Translations under genes and position numbers: made by a program
Part shown: piece after piece, positions 21,440-32,750 of the stretch
How the letters are laid out: every line of letters begins with the position of its first letter
Numbering within the stretch: position 1 is the first letter of the stretch
The notes under the pieces: model-generated
Seen by the model: only the letters and a program-made list of their open reading frames with translations
Told to the model about the DNA's origin: nothing
Database searches by the model: none
Source of the DNA: Leptodactylus fallax
Taxonomy: Eukaryota > Chordata > Amphibia > Anura > Leptodactylidae
Direction: 5' to 3'
Assembly: GCA_947044405.1 (NCBI GenBank)
Contig: CAMRHE010001079.1
Span: 124,001-188,000 of the forward strand
Length of the DNA: 64,000 bases

Positions 21440-21663
21440 CCTGCCTTACACTGGACTGCTGTGCTTACTACGTTAGGTTTACATGCATGAGGACAGTGAG
21501 GTACGCTGTTGTTAGCTAGCGCCGGACAGGCCTAGACGTTTATTATGTTTGGACACTTTTTGTTTGTGCTGGAATTGCCACAATAAAGCTCTATCACAGT
21601 TTTAAGAAACCTGCTGTGTGTGAACTTGGTCATTGCCGCCCCACCGTGCATGCTGATCCCTAC

Positions 21664-21702
<39 letters not shown>

Positions 21703-21711
<9 letters not shown>

Positions 21712-22359
21712 TAAACATCAATATTTTGACAACTACATATTCTCATATATACAGTACCTTTAAAAGGTTATTTGAAGGAAGTGGACTGTGTTTAAACAAA
21801 AAGTAAAAAAAACAGCCCCCAAGAGACTATACCAAATTAGTCAGCGTGAACCAGAGTACAGGAATCTGTAGCTGTGCGGATGTTCTAGAATGAACAGAAT
21901 CCTGTGAGATACAAAGTGAGGTTTGTTTGTTCTCCTAGCACATTGTTCAAGGTTGTCACCTTTAAAGTACCTTCAGCGTGTTCCCATACTATATGTCTAC
22001 TTTACAAGACTCAAACAATCATAGCATGTGTGCAGATATTTCCTATGATCAGAATGACTTTCTATGGATTGAAACAATTGATTGCATTACTACACATGGA
22101 ATTCTTCACATGGAGTCATTTGACCATTTATTTGTGGTGGGATTGACAGACTTGTGGTATCTATGGCTATATTTTCAGCAGGACTTTGTTTTCCAATGTA
22201 TATTTTAAATATTAAATGTATCCAGAGACCTTCATTCCCCCATCTGTCATGCTGATCCAGTGCCTTGCATAGGTGTTCCGCTCTTTAGTTTGTTCCTGCT
22301 TTACAATCTAGAATTAAAATAGATTTTAATCTTAGATTTCATTTATTGGATTTAACAAA
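21703..22359. other. Non-genic stretch
   Basis: Two overlapping open frames of 76-80 codons (21904-22208) have no recognised motif, and no promoter or splice context supports them. Nothing else was seen. Confidence 0.5.
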
Positions 22360-22554
22360 ATGATTAAAGTCAATGACCGCAATAAATAAATAAATTGGTT
22401 AAGATAAAATGAAAATTTGTCAGTGCATATACTGTATATTCACCTCCTTTACTATGAAACCCCTAAATAAGATATAGTCCAACCATCAGAAGTCACATAC
22501 TTAGTTAAATAAGGTACAAGTGTCAGATAATGCCAGTATACATACACCCATTCT

Positions 22555-22797
22555 GAATGGCGCCTGAGTCTACAACTCCATTAAGCAAGAAAAATAAAGA
22601 CCAACGAGCTTTTCAAGCAGGTCAGTGACAAAGTTGAGATGTTTACATCAGGGTGTGTATATGGAAATAAAATATTCCAAGCAAACTTTGCACATCCCAT
22701 TATAACTAAATGGAAAGAATATGGTACAACTACAAACCTGGCAAGAGAAGGTCAACCACCAAAACTCACAGACCGGGCAAGGGGGACATTAAACTGA
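22555..22797 (+). pseudogene. Tc1-like transposase N-terminal remnant
   Basis: The clearest piece reads KWKEYGTTTNLAREGQPPKL followed by TDRARGTLN and a stop (about 22708-22798). This matches the second DNA-binding helix-turn-helix region of Tc1-like transposases, which usually has W(R/K)KYGT...GRP.KL..RA. Upstream codons are scrambled by stops and frameshifts. The catalytic half is not recognisable downstream. It cannot encode a functional protein. Confidence 0.75.
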
Positions 22798-23134
22798 TTT
22801 TCAACAGAAACCAATGATAACACTGATGTACTGAAGATCCTCCATGGAGATGGAGATGGAGGTATCTGTCCATAGGACCCTATCAGCACTCTCTTCAGAG
22901 GGCTTGCTGTATGGAAGTGTGAAGTTATCCGTATGCAGTGTGACCATCTCAACCACTATGTGCTAGCAGATTCTCTTATGCTGTCCTGACAGCTTTGTGT
23001 CATGTTGTGTTGATGGACCCAAGATATCACCAGACACTCTAGTTATCGGAACCGAGATTTTGGTAGAACATGCAGAATATAGCACACATCAGTATCAGGA
23101 AAACACACACAGGTCCTTCCTCATATAACAGGTG

Positions 23135-23470
23135 ACACTCAGATTATACTATAGGTTCTTTTCAAGCCCAGAGTAGAACAATCGAAAACAAATAAAAAAA
23201 AAAAAAAAAAAAAACACACTTACACAACCTCTCCTGGTTTCTGCTGTGGTGTTCGGTCTTCTTTCCTAGGCATCTCGGTTGTCTTCCGGCCTTCTTTCTG
23301 ATGTCAGCGCCTCTGGTTCACCACTGAGGCCTGTAATTGGATCTTAGCGGTCACATGGTGGGGGGGGGGCATAAACCTATTTTTCTGCACCTTCCCTAGC
23401 CTCCAATTATTATACTCTGAGTCCTGAAGAAACCAATAGACCCAGTACAATAATAGCACTTTTGGTTCAA
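23135..23470. repeat. Relic of hAT-A core region
   Basis: Hairpin remnants flank it: GATTATACTATAGGTTC with AAGCCCAGAGTAGAAC on the left, and ATTATTATACTCTGAGTCC on the right. They correspond to the two hairpins around the hAT-A core. The core itself is diverged and lacks the plus-strand donor. A run of about 24 A lies near 23191. Confidence 0.6.
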
Positions 23471-23866
23471 CACACCTTGCTGGAGAACCTTGTGAATATT
23501 TGTGAACTTGTGAGGTTCGTCCATCACTACTCATGGACTAGTCCTCAATCTGCTATGTTGCTGTGGTTGCTTCCTGAGGACACACAGAACTAACCAACCA
23601 ACCCAATGGACTTTGCACACAAACTCTCTGCTAAGGCACGAAGGCTACTCTTTATATGGCGCACCTTCACGCTGGCATAATCCAACATCATGTCGCTGTC
23701 AGCACTGTGTCATACGATGAGATGCCCCTCTAGGCAGGCATATTGTGTAAATAAAATAGTACAATGGTACCTAAAATCTGATTTTAATTCCAGGTTGCAA
23801 TGCAACGAAACAGGAAAAACACCAAGGGGGTTGGGGGTGAATACTTTCTCAAGGCACTGTAATAGT

Positions 23867-24817
23867 TCCCTTTGTTTTGTGCCTCATGATAATTCATAGA
23901 AATATTACATCACAGGTCCAAGCAATATGTCCGTTGTTGTTACTATTTTCTGCAGCTACAGAAACAGCAATGATATTAATTTTCCCGAGACAAGTGCAGA
24001 ATTCTGAAGTTCTGACCTATACAAACTAACAGCGCATCTGATATAACACGGGCATTCAGAATAATGCAAAAACATACCAGGGTAACATTATTTCCTATTT
24101 CAACCAATACTGTGAGGATGAAATTGATCCACTGGGTGCGACCCCTTTCCAGGAAACTGGAAGCCACATACCAGGGATTCCAGCAGAAACGCCTGCCTGG
24201 TGACATCACCTCAAAATGTGTGGAGCCTGTTTTAACCATTTCTCATGAAAAGTAAATTGTCACTGAAAACCAGAATAAAATAACAGGTGCTGCGTAGTCT
24301 AAAGAAAAAATGAACACATGCTAATACTATATAAGAAGCAAATCTACAGTAAAAGACACCACAGACATCTTTGGTGGTGGTTTATTTCTTATGAAAAAAA
24401 AATAATAGGGTATGCTTTTTCATGTTCCACTCTGTCTCCTATGTCTTCACTTGCACCTCACATTATGGGCACCTTAAACCGCAATCATTTGGCAGACCCA
24501 CACTAGGTTGTGCCCCAGGGAAACTTCAACCATCTACCACTTGGGTGTTTCCCCCTCACCATTGCTCCACTCTAGGGCCTGCAAGAGGTTTTGGTGCCAA
24601 AGCCACAAAGACCAAAGAGGGAGAGACCAATCGCCATGTTAGGCACCTCCATGGCATCATCTCCACACTGCACAGCCCTGGGACCTTGCAATTGAAAATC
24701 CACAAAGCGTAAAGGTGCCCGTACACCTTCAAGAACTGTTATACAAAGTCTTGTTTGGAAGACAGCTATTCCTTCCAACTGCTCCATATGTATACACATA
24801 GTTAGCAGGTGTGACCA
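23867..24817. other. Non-genic stretch
   Basis: Several open frames of 60-96 codons overlap each other on both strands. None has a recognisable domain, and no repeat family could be assigned. Confidence 0.45.
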
Positions 24818-24821
24818 TTAA

Positions 24822-25552
24822 AGGGATTGTGCCATTACAGACATTTATCCCCTATCCAGCGGTCAGACCCTCAGCGATCAGGACAATGGGGGCCTGAAAG
24901 TCGGAATCCTCCTTGTGAATGAAGCAAAAAAGGTCGGTTAGTGCTATTAATTGGTTTATAAATTCAACCAAATACCTTTAGCAGTGTTTTGAGTGATTTC
25001 TGGGTTTCTCTGGGAGCTCCTGGCATCTTCTGCATTTGTATACATGGGTAGCTTCCTGTTGTTTTCCTACACCTACCATGATGCCTTGCACTTCACTCAG
25101 AGCTTACTCCCTCCCCCTCACTTTCTCACTCCCCCTCCCTGTTTCCCTAGTTAGCCCGCCCACTACTAGCCCTTCCTAACTCACTCCTCCACCCCATCAT
25201 ACTTACCTGTCTTCAGGCAGGGCCTTCTGGACATGGGACTTCATTTGTTCTGGTAGCCGGCACCTCCTTGATGCCTGAGCAAGAGAGCCGGAGTGCCAGC
25301 ATGTGCAGTAGCCCAGAAATGACATCCTGTGCGGAGAAGATCTGGACAGGAAGACGGGTAAGTATGATGGGGTGGGGGTGGAGTTAGTATTGGTGATGTC
25401 TCGTTTTCAGAAACAGGGAAACGGAACGTCACCGGAAAATGTGCCCTGGCATTCTAGATAAATATACTGTAGCTTTTTGGTACAGTAAGTAATTTAGAAG
25501 GTAGGCGGGATTATTTTAGATTACAAAGAACAGTTTATACCGGACAACCCCT
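24822..25552. mobile_element. TTAA-flanked element carrying CTTTAGCAG repeat
   Basis: It starts AGGGATTGTGCC after TTAA (24818-24821) and ends CCGGACAACCCC before TTAA (25553-25556), so the termini are related inverted repeats. The interior holds copy 2 of the CTTTAGCAG segment, then a core with outward splice donors. A related element starts at 63491 and runs off the window. Confidence 0.75.
25201..25363. promoter_or_regulatory. Core with outward 5' splice donors
   Basis: The minus-strand donor reads CAG|GTAAGT (25201-25209 on +) and the plus-strand donor CGG|GTAAGTAT (25358-25365). The core between is about 151 bp, and its ends are inverted copies (TTACCTGTCTTC and GGAAGACGGGTAAG). Transcription is unproven. 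Confidence 0.45.
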
Positions 25553-25556
25553 TTAA

Positions 25557-27353
25557 CTGGTGTAAATCTCCATTCTTGCGCACAGGAGTGCACCTGATTT
25601 ATAAATAAACCGTGCCCTGCACCTGTCAGAGCCTTTATTAAGACCGGAACACAAAACGCCAGTCTTAATAAATCTGCATCAGTGGGCTTTTTAATGGGCT
25701 TTACCATTTTTCTCACCCTCTGAGTAATCAGATCAACAAAAAATGGTAGCGTGAACACAGCTTTAGAAAGCAATAAAGGATAGGAACATTGCCATTGTTA
25801 GCTGCTTTTTTTTTTTTTTAACTAGTGTAACTTGTAAAGTGAGTATAACATGCAAGCTTGTGATGGTGAGATTTACCGTCTGTTTTTCTGTAGTTTACAG
25901 TCAACAATCGTAAGTGGTCACCTGTAAAACCTTTTAAGAATAAACCGTACTCTAGGGTAAACCTGTGAATTTGTGGTCCAACAAACACTGTGTTTAATGA
26001 AAGAATAACCAGTGATCAATATTTTTACAAAAAAAAAGTTTCATCGACCATATGGAAATGGTGCAAAGTCACTGTAAGTACTATGAGTTCGTGACACTTG
26101 ACACATCAATAAATATGACAGGATACTACCATGGCCTGCGAATGAAACATCACTGTTCCATGCGACCTGTTCTAAGCCACGCATGATATCATAGAGGCAG
26201 CGTTTACACACTCCTTCTAACTCTTCCCTATTGAAGTAGCCACAGTGATAGACAAGGGGGCTGAGCTATGGGCAGTCGGTCCCATGGGGAGGTGAGTGGG
26301 CAGCTTAGAACAGGTCACATGCCTCGGTGCTTACAGGGAGCCCGCAAATGAAACGTCAAAGATCTGGTCATGTCACATGACCTGAAGGTAAATCAACAAA
26401 ACGATGCATAATTTTAATGTGATGTGTATTAGTGATTTGTTTATATCAAGGAACACTGTCATATGACCAATATTTTTTATAAGCCGGATAAGCCCTCCAA
26501 TTATATTTCATGGATATCTCACAGATTCTAAGGTTACAGAAAGCATATTATAAGTATATAATAAAATAAAACAGTATAATTTTGTGAGAAATAATAGCAT
26601 CTACCAGAAAATCCAACCCTCTTACCACATCAGTCAAGTCTGTGAAAGAGCATGCATCTGAAGCTCAGCTCTACCACACCAAAGATATGGTGCTTGTAGA
26701 TGAGGACCGAATTATTTATTTGGTTTCTCACTATTCTTCACGAGTGAAGGAAAGTCATAGAAGCAACCAAGCTCATATCTCCCATTTAGTATAATATAGC
26801 GTGTATGTAAGTGTGGTTACCTCTCTACCAGTAATAGGGGTGTCAGTAGTTGGAGGGGCAGTTTTATCATGAGATGCTGAAAAGTTGATTCTGAGGTGAC
26901 AACCAATATGGCAGCACTTGTTATCATTGCACCTGTATCCTCCTGTGCTGATCTCTCAGTGGTTATCTGCTGGCTCCCATCCCATGGGTTCTGATAGTCC
27001 ATTCCTCGCCCCTTCTTGCGCTCTGCCTGTCAGTGTTTGTTGTCTGTCACTGGTGACCCACATCCACAGTCTCCCCAGTTCTGAATGGTTTCACCTTCTC
27101 CAGTATTATATCCCTCAGTGAGTCATGGTTCCTCTCATCGGCAAGCATTCTTGCGCAATCTTCCCTGTCATGTCTCTAAACTGCCAGTCTGTCTCAACAA
27201 TACTACTTGGGTTAGCCAAGGCAGAATGGCCTCCTATTTAAAGGCCCCTTCTTACACTCTCAGGGAGTGAGCCAGCTTGAAGGAAAGCTTGTTGGAGTAG
27301 AGGATAGCTTTGAGTGTAACCAGCTTGAAAGTGCATTGGATAGATTGGATAGC
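25557..27353. other. Non-genic stretch
   Basis: No convincing exon or element is seen in about 1.8 kb. Open frames at 26817-27270 overlap on both strands and lack known motifs. Confidence 0.45.
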
Positions 27354-27357
27354 TTAA

Positions 27358-27650
27358 AGGGAATCTGTCAGGGCGATTTGGGACACTAAACTGCCCAAAG
27401 GCCCTTATGACCCAGGGGTTTAGTATCTCAAATCGCCTTGTTATAACCCAGTTTGTGGCTGCATTACAAATGAAAAAGCTTTATATTTACCTATTGGCTG
27501 TACTACCCTCCAGCTTGACTGATGAACAGCGCAGTCAACGGGAGCACCAGATGTGAGTCCGATGAGACTTTAGGTCAGTATAATGCTTTTTTATTTTTAA
27601 TGCAGTTGCGGATTGTGTTATAACAGGGCGATTTGGGACACTAAACCCTG
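27358..27650. mobile_element. TTAA-type MITE, right end truncated
   Basis: It starts AGGGAATCTGTCAGGGCGAT after TTAA (27354-27357). The inverted words GGGACACTAAAC and GTTTAGTATC(T)C are present. The matching right end seen in the intact relative (57628-57848) is missing. Confidence 0.75.
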
Positions 27651-28220
27651 ACGGGCAGTGTATCCCCTGTGACAGTGGAAGTGTGAGGTTCGTCGCTGTG
27701 ACCAGCCATCTTATACAATGGGCCTAACTACAACTGTTACTTTCAATCTGTCATCTGTAGTTTCTCTGAAGGACTGCATATTCTGTACTGCCATCATCTA
27801 CCTCAGTAAAAAGTACTGCAATGAAGAATGAAGTATCTGTACATTCAATGGACAGCTTAGGGCCTGCAGGGGTCAGTGTCTGGGCGGCCGTTGCTGGTGA
27901 GTAGTCACCAGTGCCTGATTACATAGTCCACTGGATCCGGTGGAGTCCACAGGATACTGAAAACCTGCAGAAAGAAAAACATTTACACACACAACAATGA
28001 GTTAAGATGTAGGATTAAAATTAGCTTTTATATTCATCTGAAGATGTCTTCCTTCTTTTTTTCATCCTGGAGGCCCAAGTCATAAATGTGTCTAACACAG
28101 TACCAACAACCAAGCTACGTCCTCAACGGCCAAATATGGTCCAAATGTATGATAAAATGTATCAAACTGCAATAATGAATCTGAAAATGATAACTTTTTT
28201 AGTTTTCAGGAGCAAATGAC
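27651..28220. other. Non-genic stretch
   Basis: No gene or assignable repeat was seen. Confidence 0.5.
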
Positions 28221-28223
28221 TTA

Positions 28224-28417
28224 CGCTAGGTTCACACTAGTGTTATGCTCTCTGTCGTTTGGGTCCACCAGGGGACCTGAACAACGGAGAGCCAGACCGC
28301 TAAAACAGACACAGACACCAGCAGACCACATTGACTATAATAGGGTTTGCCATTTTCAACTGAAAGTGGTGGAGAGAGAAGTCCTCCGTGCTTTTCTGCG
28401 CAGATGTGAACCCAGCC
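28224..28417. mobile_element. TTA-flanked CTAGGTTCAC MITE
   Basis: The ends CGCTAGGTTCACACTAG and GATGTGAACCCAGCC are flanked by an exact TTA duplication (28221-28223 and 28418-28420), as for PIF/Harbinger elements. The 78-codon open frame across it is incidental. Confidence 0.8.
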
Positions 28418-28420
28418 TTA

Positions 28421-29611
28421 TTACACGCCCACCTAAGTTTACATTGTCTTAAAATGATACAGATTTAGTAAATATGCCCAATTGTGTCGGAATTGTTCAA
28501 AGAACATTCTAGCTTATACCTAAAACCCACAATTGAACTGGCAGCTTTACTGTAGACAGTACTGACTTATTTACTTGTGAAAGGATATTGGCTAATTGTA
28601 CAATAATAGGTGGTAACTGGTCAAAGGTTGCAGGGTATGACAAGCCTTCAATATTCTGTTGAAGATAATTGCCCTATCATATCCTCAAGAAATTGTAACT
28701 TCCAAGGTTTCTTTCAAGAACACAGATGAATGACCTTTGTTTTGTTCACTACAGTAAAGCTATTCGCCTCTGTGTTGCACATTTTTTAATTTCTGAGGGT
28801 AAGAATAGTGTTGTATACAGCGCTTTTTTTTCAGTGGAAAATGGGATGTATCAGTTACGGCTAGGCTCAATGGAGCAACAGATCCGGGACTGACACAGAT
28901 TAACATGCATCCAAGGGCAGAACTATAGCTGTAGTTGCCTTCGCTGCAGATTATATTACTATTGATATGGACAGTAGCACTACATGTAACACTATTTTTT
29001 CCTGTCAAAGAAAAAGACACCTCAATGGAACATGACATACTCCATTGTAAGTCATTGTTGGGTGCAACATTAGTGTCTGTTGTGCATAATGGTTTTTATT
29101 TATAATAAGAATCAAGATGCATTAAGTCTTGGGTTCTGTTCACACTGGCACCTATTATCCATGCCAAATATGAAGGATCTATAATCATACTGGCAGAAAT
29201 CCATGTGCTTACTGTACAACTGGCACTGATTTCCAGTCAAAGAAATTGCTGAAACAAATCTGCTGTATGTCAATATAACCTAAAGGCTCTATTACCCTGC
29301 CCAATGTTCAGAGCAATTATTGGGAACAAATGTTCCTAGGAAACCTTGTTCACAATAACTTCCCTATGTAATTGTGCTGCCTGTCATCCGACCTATGTGT
29401 GTTTACTGATCTTTTTGCAGGATTAAAGATGCAGATAATCGACAACACATCGCCCTGTGTAAACAGGGATATGCTGCCAATAATCAATGCAGCCAAATGT
29501 GTTCCTCCCTGGACTGTGTAAATAGACTATTGCAAACAAGTGCCAGTCAATGTGTTTCTTGTTGATCAGCACTCATCCTGGGTGCATTCGACCAGCATAA
29601 TAGAGCCCTAC
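28421..29611. other. Non-genic stretch
   Basis: No gene or assignable element was seen. Confidence 0.5.
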
Positions 29612-29800
29612 ATCTAAGGCCCCATGTAGTGGGCCACAGCAAAAAAGCAATGTGGGAAAACTGTGGCGGCAACGCATCATGGTTTTTCCCACAATGCTTT
29701 TCACAGAAAGACCTCTGGACTTTCTGCTTCCATTATACCTATAGGGAAACTGCTGGCGTTTTCGTAGGTAGAATTGACATGTTGTGATTTCCAAAACCGC
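29612..29800. mobile_element. Truncated Harbinger-like MITE
   Basis: The left end CTAAGGCCCCATGTAGTGGG and the first arm (CTTTCTGCTTC, GATTTCCAAAACCG) match the family. It breaks off near 29800 without its right terminus. Confidence 0.75.
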
Positions 29801-29986
29801 CTGCACCTCTGGGTTGATATGCTTCTGGTGATAGACTGCCTTTAACAAATATAGTGCCAATTGTGGTTGTTTCTGATGTTGCAATTCATTCAAAATCAAG
29901 TGCATGCTGGACACAACCCATTGACATGGGTGGTCTTGGTTTGAAAAAAAAAAAATCACAGATCATTCTTCTCAATTCCTTTATTA

Positions 29987-30268
29987 GGCTGAGGTCCCAT
30001 GAGGTGTAAACGCCCACTTTGCGGTAAAATAAGAGGTGTGGACACATAGCGATTTCCAAAACTGTTGAGGTTTTGGAAATCGCAGCATGTCATATATATC
30101 TACGGAAACACCGGCGGTTTCCCTATAGATATAACTGAAACAGAAAGTCCGCAGAGGAAAACTGCAAACTTTCTGTTAAAGTGCTGCGGGAAGAACCGCG
30201 ATGCGTTGCTGCCACGGCTTTTCCCGTAGCGCTTTTTTTGTTGTGGGACACCTTGAGGGGCCTTAGCC
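29987..30268. mobile_element. Harbinger-like MITE, TTA duplication
   Basis: The termini are GGCTGAGGTCCCATG and TTGAGGGGCCTTAGCC. It is flanked by exact TTA at 29984-29986 and 30269-30271. The interior palindromic words match the 8517 copy. Confidence 0.85.
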
Positions 30269-30271
30269 TTA

Positions 30272-30613
30272 GGCCCCACATGGCGTTCCACAGCAAAAAG
30301 CGCTGCGGGACAAACCGCGGTGGGATCGTATCGCAGTTCTTCCCGCAACGCTTTAGACAAAAAGTTTGCAGAGTTTTCCTCTGCAGACTTTCTGTTTCAA
30401 TTATATCTATATTGAAACCGCCGGCGTTTTCATAGGTATAATTGACATGCTGCAATTTCCAAAACCATGCCAGTTTAGGATATCGCCGCGTGTCCGCAGC
30501 GTGTTTTTTTTTCCGCAAAGTGGGCATGAGATTCACTAGAATCCCATCCACTTTGCTCTCACTGTAAAACTACGCAATTTTTTTCCACGGCGTTTATGCT
30601 GCAGGCCCTGGCC
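30272..30613. mobile_element. Harbinger-like MITE abutting the previous copy
   Basis: It starts GGCCCCACATGGCG directly after the TTA shared with the preceding MITE and ends GCAGGCCCTGGCC before TTA (30614-30616). Open frames of 84-142 codons across both copies reflect shared palindromic sequence, not genes. Confidence 0.85.
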
Positions 30614-30616
30614 TTA

Positions 30617-31462
30617 ATGTGTTTTAGGGTATGGTCACTCAAGCTATACCTTCATCTGATCTTAGGCAAATCTTTGTTTTTGGGCAACTTTTCATTTGTA
30701 CTTTTCCCTCCATAAAAAGTCACAAAATAAAAAATAATAAGCATTGCGTTAAAACGATATGGGTCATAAAGGTGTATGCAATTGTTGAAATCGAGGTCCA
30801 TGAGTGGGAAATGCCATAAAATTGTCAAACTTATAGTATGCTGCATTTTTGAGGAATAAAACAAGAAAAAAAGCAAAAATAAATCGAAGTATATTTATTA
30901 ATGCCAAGAATAGTGTTAAGGTTGAATGCCATATTTATCAAGAATCAATTTTTTTTGTGAAATTTGCAAAGGAACAAAACAAATAGAAAAGCACTCATAC
31001 AGGCTGTTCTATTATGTCCAGCATTTTTAGTAAGATTTGTGACAGTACATTTGCAAAGATGTGCCCTATAACCCACAAAAGGGACATAAACAGACATAAA
31101 CCACTTACTCTTTAAACATTCGCAACTCTTTCCTTCGCTCTCCAAGTGCTGGCCTGGCAGACTACACCGCTGTTTCTCTCTCTGTTCCTCCTGGCTCTCT
31201 AGGCCCCAGCAGCCTCTATCATTTAGATTAGGGCCACATGGCGACTTTGGCCATATCATCAAAGATCGCCATGTCACCACTAATATAAGTGAATGGAGAC
31301 AAACTGCGAGCTAGGGGATGTTGCAACCACAATTTCCAAAAATCAAGCAGTGTTCGCTGATGTAGCTGTCATGACTGAGGGGGTCTGCTATATGACTCTG
31401 GGCAGTGGGCAGGCAGTGGCGGTGCACACTTCACTAGTACTCACTGCACTCACACTAACATC
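30617..31462. other. Non-genic stretch
   Basis: A minus-strand open frame of 111 codons (30945-31280) has no motif I recognise and no supporting splice or promoter context. Nothing else was seen. Confidence 0.45.
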
Positions 31463-31580
31463 AATGACAGCAGGGGCGTAACTACCGGGGTAGCAGTGGT
31501 AGCGACTGCCACAGGGCCCGGAACATTACGGGGCCCGGAGCGCTGCGGCAGTCGCTACCGCGAACCCCACAATCACTGCT

Positions 31581-31624
31581 ATCGTTATACTCCGGGGTCC
31601 TTTGAGACCCCGGAGTATAACGAT
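31581..31624. repeat. Hairpin in hAT-A2
   Basis: ATCGTTATACTCCGGGGTC pairs perfectly over 19 bp with its inverse across a 6-base loop. Confidence 0.95.
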
Positions 31625-31667
31625 CGGGGGCCCAGGGGAGGTGAGCGAACATAAAAAACACCGTAAC

Positions 31668-31814
31668 TCACCTCTCCGCCGTTCCGCAGGCTTCGGGCCT
31701 GTTTGGTGACGTCCCAGACGTCAGCCAACGTCATTATGCGTCGCGACGCCGGCCTGGATCGCGCGAGATCCGAAGTAGCGCACGGGAGTGCACCGGAGCG
31801 AGGAAGAGGTAAGT
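31668..31814. promoter_or_regulatory. GC-rich core with outward 5' splice donors
   Basis: The minus-strand donor is GAG|GTGAGT (31668-31676 on +) and the plus-strand donor GAG|GTAAGT (31809-31814). The core of about 135 bp contains GACGTC twice, a TGACGTCC and a CGCGCGAGA-type CpG cluster. The same arrangement exists in A1 and A3. Confidence 0.5.
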
Positions 31815-31857
31815 TGCAGTGTTTTCTATGTTTCTATCCTCTCCTGGGTCTCCGATC

Positions 31858-31895
31858 ATTATACTCTGGGGTCTGAAAAGACCCCAGAGTATAAT
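31858..31895. repeat. Second hairpin in hAT-A2
   Basis: ATTATACTCTGGGGTCT and AGACCCCAGAGTATAAT form a perfect 17-bp stem with a GAAA loop. Confidence 0.95.
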
Positions 31896-31919
31896 AATCG
31901 TTCATGGGTGGTCCACTAT

Positions 31920-32590
31920 GGGGCATAATACTGTGTGCAGGTGCCACTATGGGGCAAACTACTGTGTGCAGGGGCTACTATGGGGCAAACTACTGTGTGC
32001 AGGGGCTACTATGGGGCAAACTACTGTGTGCAGGCGCCACTATGGGGCAAACTACTGTGTGCAGGGGCTACTATGGGGCAAACTACTGTGTGCAGGCGCC
32101 ACTATGGGGCAAACTACTGTGTGCAGGGGCCACTATGGGGCAAACTACTGTGTGCAGGGGCCACTATGGGGCAAACTACTGTGTGCAGGGGCCACTATGG
32201 GGCAAACTACTGTGTGTCGGGGCCACTATGGGGCAAACTACTGTGTGCTGGGGCCACTATGGGGCAAACTACTGTGTGCAGGGGCCACTATGGGGCATAA
32301 TATTGTGTGCAGGGGCCACTATGCTGCATAATACCGTGTCCAGGGGCCACTATGGGGCATAATACCGTGTGCAGGGGCCACTATGGGGCATAATACCGTG
32401 TGCAGGGGCCACTATGGGGCATAATACCGTGTGCAGGGGCCACTATGGGGCATAATACCGTGTGCAGGGGCCACTATGGGGCATAATACCGTGTGCAGGG
32501 GCCACTATGGGGCATAATACCGTGTGCAGGGGCCACTATGGGGCATAATAGCGTGTGCAGGGGCCACTATGGGGCATAATAGTGTGCGCA
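31920..32590. repeat. 31-bp minisatellite inside hAT copy A2
   Basis: About 21 units are typified by GGGGCCACTATGGGGCAAAC followed by TACTGTGTGCA. A later sub-array has CATAATACCGTG in place of CAAACTACTGTG, so two variant blocks expanded separately. Open frames of up to 170 codons exist in all three phases because the unit length is 31. Confidence 0.95.
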
Positions 32591-32605
32591 TGGGGGTTGT
32601 GTGTG

Positions 32606-32692
32606 CTGGGGGGGTTGGGGGGCGGCAGCTTTGGGGGGGTTGGGGGCGGCGGCTTTGGGGGGTTTGGGGGCGGCGGCGGCTGGGGGGGGGCC
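32606..32692 (+). repeat. G-rich tract, quadruplex-prone
   Basis: More than eight runs of four or more G are spaced by short TT or CGGC segments, for example TGGGGGCGGCGGCTTTGGGG. It lies between the 31-bp array and the right end of hAT-A2. A1 has the C-rich equivalent near 3127-3168. Confidence 0.85.
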
Positions 32693-32750
32693 CCATGTCA
32701 AATGTTCGCCTTGGGGCCCAGCCATTCCTAGTTACGCCACTGAATGACAG

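Larger units (their letters stand above)
20099..21664 (+). mobile_element. Probable solo LTR with nested insertions
   Basis: It starts TGGTAAAGTGTACGG and ends GATCCCTACA, so the ends are TG and CA. It carries an AATAAAG polyadenylation signal at about 21582. Without the nested element it is about 545 bp. No internal retrotransposon coding region or second LTR lies nearby. An exact target duplication cannot be called within the AT tract. A Gypsy-type origin is plausible but unproven. Confidence 0.55.
22360..23866 (+). mobile_element. Degenerate Tc1-like transposon
   Basis: The right terminus GAATACTTTCTCAAGGCACTG (about 23840-23861) corresponds to the Tc1-type end seen inverted at 452. The left part has the subterminal region and N-terminal transposase remnant. 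The middle is interrupted by unrelated sequence, including a relic of the hAT-A family. Confidence 0.7.
31471..32742 (-). mobile_element. Non-autonomous hAT element, copy A2
   Basis: In reverse orientation to A1. It starts CAGGGGCGTAACTAC and ends CTAGTTACGCCACTG, with an exact 8-bp duplication AATGACAG (31463-31470 and 32743-32750). In order it contains a hairpin, a GC-rich core with opposed donors, a hairpin, a 31-bp array and a G-rich tract. No transposase is present. Confidence 0.92.

Noticed and set aside
30123..30551. 142-codon minus-strand open frame
   Set aside because: Spans two palindromic MITEs, and parallel frames exist on the other strand because of the palindrome.
31819..32362. 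Long open frames of 121-170 codons in three overlapping phases, Cys/Gly-rich repeat protein
   Set aside because: They are a by-product of a 31-bp tandem unit without stops. Since 31 is 1 modulo 3, every frame cycles through the same 31-residue period. There is no start context or non-repeat domain.
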